A DNA stretch of 64,000 nt from Lachnospiraceae bacterium (GTDB lineage: Bacteria; Bacillota; Clostridia; Lachnospirales; Lachnospiraceae). Positions 59,928 through 64,000 of this stretch are shown here, piece by piece. The notes below the pieces were generated by a model. That model saw only the letters and a program-made list of their open reading frames with translations. It ran no database searches and was not told where the DNA came from. The stretch covers positions 1 through 64,000 of the forward strand of contig JAFYMC010000014.1 in NCBI GenBank assembly GCA_017556805.1, given 5' to 3'. Made by a program: the position numbers and the translations under genes. Each line of letters starts with the position of its first letter. Positions within the stretch are counted from its first letter, which is position 1.

Positions 59928-62291
59928 TTACTCATAAAAATCATCATACCCGCCGGTACTTTCTCCCATCTGGGCATCCCACCAGTCATCGTCATACTCA
60001 ATCCAGCCGGTCGGCGGTGTCGGTTCCGGGATTGGGGTTGGTGTTCCGGACGGAGCGTCAGGTGCTCCGGCCCCTCCGGTTTCATTCTCTTCGGTACCGA
60101 TCTCCCCGGAGACTCCCTGCCCGACATCATCCGAATCATCTTCTTCCGGTTCCCCTGTCGGTGTCGGCGCAATCGTTTCCTCACCCACTGGCGTAGGTGT
60201 CGGTGAGAGCATCGGCTCACCCTCCGGATTCCACACATCCATCTCTTCTTTTTCTTTTAACGCATCATCCACAATTTCCACCGGGCGATCATCCTCGTAC
60301 AGGATAAAGTCTCTCTCCGGAAGTCCTTCGTGAAGTTTATCCATAAAACTTTGCCAGATATACCCCGGATAAGTGTTTCCTGCCAAGTTATCTAAGGCTT
60401 TCGGCATATCATAGCCCACCCACACTGCAGTGGTATAATACGGCGTATAACCCACAAACCAACCGTCCTTAATATCGTTTGTCGTGCCGGTTTTTCCTGC
60501 GGACACCGAGTTCTTTAACTGCAATTTCACACCGGTTCCGTTGGTCATCACACCCTGCAAGATGTCCGTCATCATGCGAACCGCATTTTCCTCGTAAATC
60601 CGGGTCATCTCCCGCTCCGATCCCACAATTACATCCCCGTCCGTCGTTGTAATCTTTACAATACAGGTCGGATTCCGGTACAGACCGTCATTGGCCAGGG
60701 TACAATACGCCCCCGCCATCTCCAAGGTACACACACCATAGGTCAAGCCCCCCAAGGATGCCGCCGGCACATAATCCGACGGTACGATGTTGCGGAACTG
60801 CATGTCGGTCACATAGGACAAACCCACCTCCGGGGTCAACTCCTCAAACATTTTCCATGCCACAGTGTTCTTCGATACCTCCACTGCACGGCGCAGGGTA
60901 ATCTTACCGGAGTATACTCCGTTTGCATTTCGCGGGCCTCCGGCAAACTTTTCATCCACCACAATGGTGTCCGGGAAATACCCTCTCTCCAGCCAAGGCG
61001 TATATACCACCAACGGCTTAATGGAGCTACCCGGCTGCCGGAAGCTCTGGTACGCACGGTTTAAGGAATACCCATATTCATTTTCACCTCTGCCGCCTAC
61101 AATGGCCACCACCCGTCCGGTCTCGTTTTCCACACAGGTCGCCGCCCCCTGGAGCGTATAAATCCCAGCCTCTGTCTTTTCGTCAAACTCCGCCAATTGA
61201 TTCTGCACCGTTTCTAACAAAAGGGCCTGCTTCTCCAGATCAATGGAGGTATAGACGCGATATCCCCCCACATACAACTGCTTCTGCCAGTAAGCATAAC
61301 TCTCCTCGTAATATTCCAAATACCTATCCTTTGCCGCATCGTCCGCAAAAGAATAACAAAACGGAAAACCGTTTTCCTCCATCAGTGCCCGTACCGCGCA
61401 GAAAATCGCAAAGGTCTCCACGTAATCATTATGAGATTCCTCCGGGGGACAAAGTACAATCTTCTCCTGCCGTGCCGCATCGTAGTCCGTCCGACTTAAT
61501 TTTCCGTCGGCAACCATCTGCTCCATAACGGAATCACGTCTTGCCAACGTATCCTCAAAATGCTGATACGGGTCATACAGGGACGGATTGTTGGGAATGG
61601 CGCACAAAAACATCAGCTCCGACAAAGACAGCTCCGCCACGCCCTTGGAAAAGTAACCGTGAGCTGCCGCCTGAATCCCGTAATACCCATTGGCAAAATA
61701 AATATTGTTTAAATAAAACTCCAAAATTTCCTTCTTGTTATACCGTTTTTCCAGCTCTGCCGCCAGAAATATCTCCGTAATTTTTCGCTCGTAGGTCTGC
61801 TCGTTGGTCAGATAAATATTTCGGGCTAACTGCTGGGTAATGGTACTTCCTCCCTGATAAATGGTACCCTTATGCTTTACCAGGCTGTAGGCCGCACGCA
61901 GATTCGCCATATAATCCACGCCCTCATGAGAGAAAAACTTCTTATCCTCGGTGACAATCATAGCCGTCACCACAGGCTCCGGAATATCCCCGTAAGGAAG
62001 ATAATACACATCCTTCCCTGATTGCAGCGTCTTTATCACCGTACCGTCGGTTGCATAAATAATACTGGTACGCGACTGCTTGAAATCCTCATCGGACGCT
62101 TCCCGCATAATAGTTTTTGCTTTATGATAATAAGCCAAAATTGTCCTACCGTATTTTGCGTAAAACCAAAGCCCCACCGACAGAGCCGCCAAAAGAAACA
62201 ACAAAAACAAGACGCCGATTACCTTACGTCCGCGCCGCTTTTTCCTTCCTTTTCTATTGTTTCGCCCTTTTAAAACAGGCTCTTCTCCCAT
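59928..62291 (-). CDS. Class A penicillin-binding protein (PBP1A type)
   Basis: 787 aa. A basic cytoplasmic start (GRNNRKGRKKRRGRK), one TM segment (about 26-47), glycosyltransferase domain (TEDKKFFSHEGVDY, GGSTITQQLARN) and transpeptidase domain with SxxK (GSSIKPL), SKN (VSKNTVAW) and KTGTTND. It polymerises and cross-links peptidoglycan. The C-terminal 90 residues form a Pro/Thr/Glu/Asp-rich tail ending in an aromatic-acidic patch (YDDDWWDAQMG...YDDFYE), outside the cell and without a known domain. Confidence 0.94.
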   Translation of the reverse strand: MGEEPVLKGRNNRKGRKKRRGRKVIGVLFLLFLLAALSVGLWFYAKYGRTILAYYHKAKTIMREASDEDFKQSRTSIIYATDGTVIKTLQSGKDVYYLPYGDIPEPVVTAMIVTEDKKFFSHEGVDYMANLRAAYSLVKHKGTIYQGGSTITQQLARNIYLTNEQTYERKITEIFLAAELEKRYNKKEILEFYLNNIYFANGYYGIQAAAHGYFSKGVAELSLSELMFLCAIPNNPSLYDPYQHFEDTLARRDSVMEQMVADGKLSRTDYDAARQEKIVLCPPEESHNDYVETFAIFCAVRALMEENGFPFCYSFADDAAKDRYLEYYEESYAYWQKQLYVGGYRVYTSIDLEKQALLLETVQNQLAEFDEKTEAGIYTLQGAATCVENETGRVVAIVGGRGENEYGYSLNRAYQSFRQPGSSIKPLVVYTPWLERGYFPDTIVVDEKFAGGPRNANGVYSGKITLRRAVEVSKNTVAWKMFEELTPEVGLSYVTDMQFRNIVPSDYVPAASLGGLTYGVCTLEMAGAYCTLANDGLYRNPTCIVKITTTDGDVIVGSEREMTRIYEENAVRMMTDILQGVMTNGTGVKLQLKNSVSAGKTGTTNDIKDGWFVGYTPYYTTAVWVGYDMPKALDNLAGNTYPGYIWQSFMDKLHEGLPERDFILYEDDRPVEIVDDALKEKEEMDVWNPEGEPMLSPTPTPVGEETIAPTPTGEPEEDDSDDVGQGVSGEIGTEENETGGAGAPDAPSGTPTPIPEPTPPTGWIEYDDDWWDAQMGESTGGYDDFYE

Positions 62292-62430
62292 ACCGCTCCC
62301 TCTTTTCCTTACAATCTGTTCCTATCGAATACAGAAGCGTTCTATACTAATATCGGCTTTTCCCTCTCGTTCCCTTAGCATCCCGCTCCGGTATCCTTCC
62401 ATTTTCCTGTCACTTATTTTCTCCTGTCCC

Positions 62431-62459
62431 TTGCCTTTTATCACATTTTCCTGTATACT
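62431..62459 (+). promoter_or_regulatory. Promoter of queT
   Basis: TTGCCT (62431-62436), 17-nt spacer, TATACT (62454-62459). Transcription would start right at the riboswitch. Confidence 0.65.
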
Positions 62460-62464
62460 CTCTA

Positions 62465-62507
62465 TTGTCAGTTCGAAATCCTCCTGACAATAAACAAAAC
62501 TAAGGAG
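62465..62507 (+). promoter_or_regulatory. preQ1 class I riboswitch
   Basis: TTGTCAG (62465-62471) / CTGACAA (62484-62490) forms stem P1, with a loop starting TTC and holding ATCC. An A-rich tail TAAACAAAACTAAGGAG follows, whose ACTAAGGAG end is the conserved preQ1-I tail and also contains the ribosome site. Binding of preQ1 would fold the tail into a pseudoknot and hide the site. The gene downstream is a queuosine-precursor transporter, which supports the call. Confidence 0.82.
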
Positions 62508-62515
62508 CCAAAATC

Positions 62516-63013
62516 ATGAAAAACACAAACAAAAAAGGCACTGTATCTGTGCGCTATCTTACCACTGCGGCTATCATCGCCGCTCTTTATGTCGTTTTTA
62601 CCGGGTTATCCGCCGCATTAGGCCTGGCCTCCGGTGTCATCCAGGTTCGTATTTCGGAAGCACTTGCCGTTTTAACCTATTTTACTCCCGCTGCCGTTCC
62701 CGGTGTAACCGTGGGATGTCTTCTGGCAAACCTTTTGACCGGTGCTCCGTTACCGGATATTATCTTCGGTACGTTGGCAAGTTTTCTCGGCGTCTGGGGC
62801 GGATACTTTTTACGCAAGCACAAGTACCTGATTGCACTGCCTACCGTTCTGTCCAATGCCGTTATCATTCCTCTCGTCCTACAATATGCTTACGGCGTCC
62901 CGGATGCATTCTGGTATCTGATGCTTACCGTAGGCATCGGAGAACTGCTCAGTGCGGGAATTCTCGGCGGAATACTGTTACATGTACTGCAAAAGCGGAA
63001 ATTATTCCGTTAA
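62516..63013 (+). CDS. queT: QueT-type queuosine-precursor transporter subunit
   Basis: 165 aa, five or six TM segments. The sequence (GVIQVRISEALAVLTYFTPAAVPGVTVGCLLANLL, quoted in part) matches the QueT family of ECF-transporter substrate proteins. It would bind preQ0/preQ1 or a related base and work with a shared ECF energy module. The preQ1 riboswitch just upstream supports both substrate and control. Confidence 0.92.
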   Translation: MKNTNKKGTVSVRYLTTAAIIAALYVVFTGLSAALGLASGVIQVRISEALAVLTYFTPAAVPGVTVGCLLANLLTGAPLPDIIFGTLASFLGVWGGYFLRKHKYLIALPTVLSNAVIIPLVLQYAYGVPDAFWYLMLTVGIGELLSAGILGGILLHVLQKRKLFR

Positions 63014-63032
63014 ATCATCCTCTATACAATAC

Positions 63033-63064
63033 AAGGGCTGCCGTAGCAGCCCTTTTCTTTTTCG
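63033..63064 (+). terminator. Terminator of queT
   Basis: AAGGGCTGC (63033-63041) / GCAGCCCTT (63046-63054), 9-bp stem with a CGTA loop, followed by TTCTTTTTC. Confidence 0.9.
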
Positions 63065-63067
63065 GGG

Positions 63068-64000
63068 TCATCCCCGTCGGCCTTCTTTTTTTGCCTTTAT
63101 AAACTCCAAAAATTCCGGTTGCGGAATCGGCTTCGAGAAATAATATCCTTGAATATAACTGATTCCAAGGGACCGCATGGTATCATACTGCTCCTTTGTC
63201 TCGATTCCTTCCGCCACAATCTCCAGCTTCATCCCATGAATCATATGCATGGCGGCATCCATCACATACTTCGCCTTTCCGTTTTCAAAGTATGAGTTAA
63301 TCATAGTGCGATCAAACTTGACTATATTCACCGGCATATCCACAATATAATTTAAGTTTGATTGCCCGGTACCGAAATCATCCAAAGAAAAGCTGACTCC
63401 GTATTCAATTAGCTTGTTCATATTGGCAATGGCAATCTTTTTTGCTCCCATAGTCGCTGTCTCGGTAATTTCCAGATTAATAAACTCCGGTCGTACTCCG
63501 TACCGCTTCATAATTGCAATATAATTATCCGCGAAACGTTCATAGGCACACTGAATTGCCGACAAATTTACTTCGATGTATTTTATACCGTACTGCTCCG
63601 GCTTATAATCCCGGATAAACTGACACACTTTTTCAAAAATAATTTCCCCCAGGCGGAGCATCATGCCGTTTTTCTCCGCAACCCATACAAAATCATAGGG
63701 TGGAACCACCCGGCCGTCTCCGTCCGTAATCCGCACCAAAGCCTCCGCAGAAACAAACCGCTCCTCCTTTGTGGAATAAATCGGCTGAAAATACACGGTA
63801 ATCCAATTCTGCTCAATGGCATTAAAAATAACGTTTTCCATCTGACGTGTACTGTACATTTCCTTAACGATTGCTTCATCAATCTGTAAAAAACCGTTCT
63901 CCAACAACTCCCTGCTGTTCTGTCGGATATGTTTAATCAGATGCGAAATATCCTTTGCTTCCCGAAGCAACGTCGAATCCGGAAGGTACACCCAGGAAGG
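63068..64000 (-). CDS. EAL-domain cyclic-di-GMP phosphodiesterase (partial)
   Basis: 311 codons are visible and the frame is open to the right edge, so the N-terminus is missing. The EAL domain (from about residue 60 of the visible part) is complete: AEALVRI, NLS, EITET, DDFGTG, KFDRTMI, EGIET and QGYYFSKPIP, with the metal ligands and the general base Lys expected of an active enzyme. It cuts c-di-GMP to pGpG, lowering attachment and raising motility. The missing part may carry a GGDEF or sensor domain. Confidence 0.9.
   Translation of the reverse strand, partial: PSWVYLPDSTLLREAKDISHLIKHIRQNSRELLENGFLQIDEAIVKEMYSTRQMENVIFNAIEQNWITVYFQPIYSTKEERFVSAEALVRITDGDGRVVPPYDFVWVAEKNGMMLRLGEIIFEKVCQFIRDYKPEQYGIKYIEVNLSAIQCAYERFADNYIAIMKRYGVRPEFINLEITETATMGAKKIAIANMNKLIEYGVSFSLDDFGTGQSNLNYIVDMPVNIVKFDRTMINSYFENGKAKYVMDAAMHMIHGMKLEIVAEGIETKEQYDTMRSLGISYIQGYYFSKPIPQPEFLEFIKAKKEGRRG

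Noticed and set aside
1-64000. CRISPR arrays, prophage, transposases, rRNA or tRNA genes
   Set aside because: No regularly spaced direct repeats, integrases, structural phage genes, transposase motifs, or recognisable rRNA/tRNA sequence were seen.

Overview
The window looks like a chromosomal segment of an anaerobic gut-type Firmicute, most likely a member of the Lachnospiraceae. The basis is the gene content: an NADH-linked [FeFe]-hydrogenase, reverse-type rubrerythrin with a PerR-like repressor, xylan-degrading lipoproteins, GlgC/GlgD glycogen synthesis, a DnaD/DnaI-type primosome, and Gram-positive signals (AAGGAGG ribosome sites, TTGACA-17-TATAAT promoters, GC-rich hairpin terminators). 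I cannot name a species from sequence alone. I see no prophage, transposase, CRISPR array, rRNA or tRNA.

Layout. 1-3.96 kb: end of a hydrogenase operon (2Fe-2S subunit, HydB, HydA). 3.97-4.23 kb: a large nested palindrome. 4.3-7.9 kb: an ECF sigma/anti-sigma/membrane-protein operon facing a lipoprotein/membrane-protein pair. 7.9-11.7 kb: minus-strand regulators, a PAP2 protein, an AraC-type fusion, a bactofilin-like protein and a YhbD-like regulator. 11.8-14.7 kb: a MATE pump and an M50-type membrane protease. 14.7-23.5 kb: a hemicellulose locus with four CE1 esterase modules on lipoproteins, two GH10 modules, a cytoplasmic CE1 esterase and a MarR regulator. 23.5-28.6 kb: PatB/MalY lyase, two unknowns, a small-RNA-like locus, rubrerythrin and PerR. 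28.7-33.6 kb: a chemoreceptor, a DEAD-box helicase and an NSS transporter. 33.8-35 kb: a barnase/barstar pair. 35-41.3 kb: ABC exporter with a CPBP protease, a small lipoprotein, ClpB. 41.4-54.4 kb: sugar ABC transporter, foldase-like lipoprotein, Mfd, Pth, polysaccharide deacetylase, GlgD and GlgC. 54.7-64 kb: MurC, DnaA-box arrays followed by DnaD and a DnaI-like loader, a long PRPP synthetase, PBP1A, QueT under a preQ1 riboswitch, and an EAL protein running off the end.

How parts work together. The hemicellulose genes would remove ester-linked side groups (CE1) and cut xylan (GH10) at the cell surface. The same 14-bp dyad follows the marR promoter and the cytoplasmic-esterase promoter, which suggests one MarR regulon. 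Several secreted proteins (esterases, xylanases, barnase, deacetylase, PBP1A) share Thr/Pro/Glu-rich linkers or tails, as if surface proteins were held off the wall by a common tether.

The items I rate highest for follow-up are the membrane-tethered barnase with its barstar, the nested 254-bp palindrome, the small-RNA locus near 26.9 kb, the two DnaA-box triplets before dnaD, the MarR operator pair, and an ECF sigma gene with no ordinary start codon. None of these amounts to a proven new system; they are specific, checkable leads.
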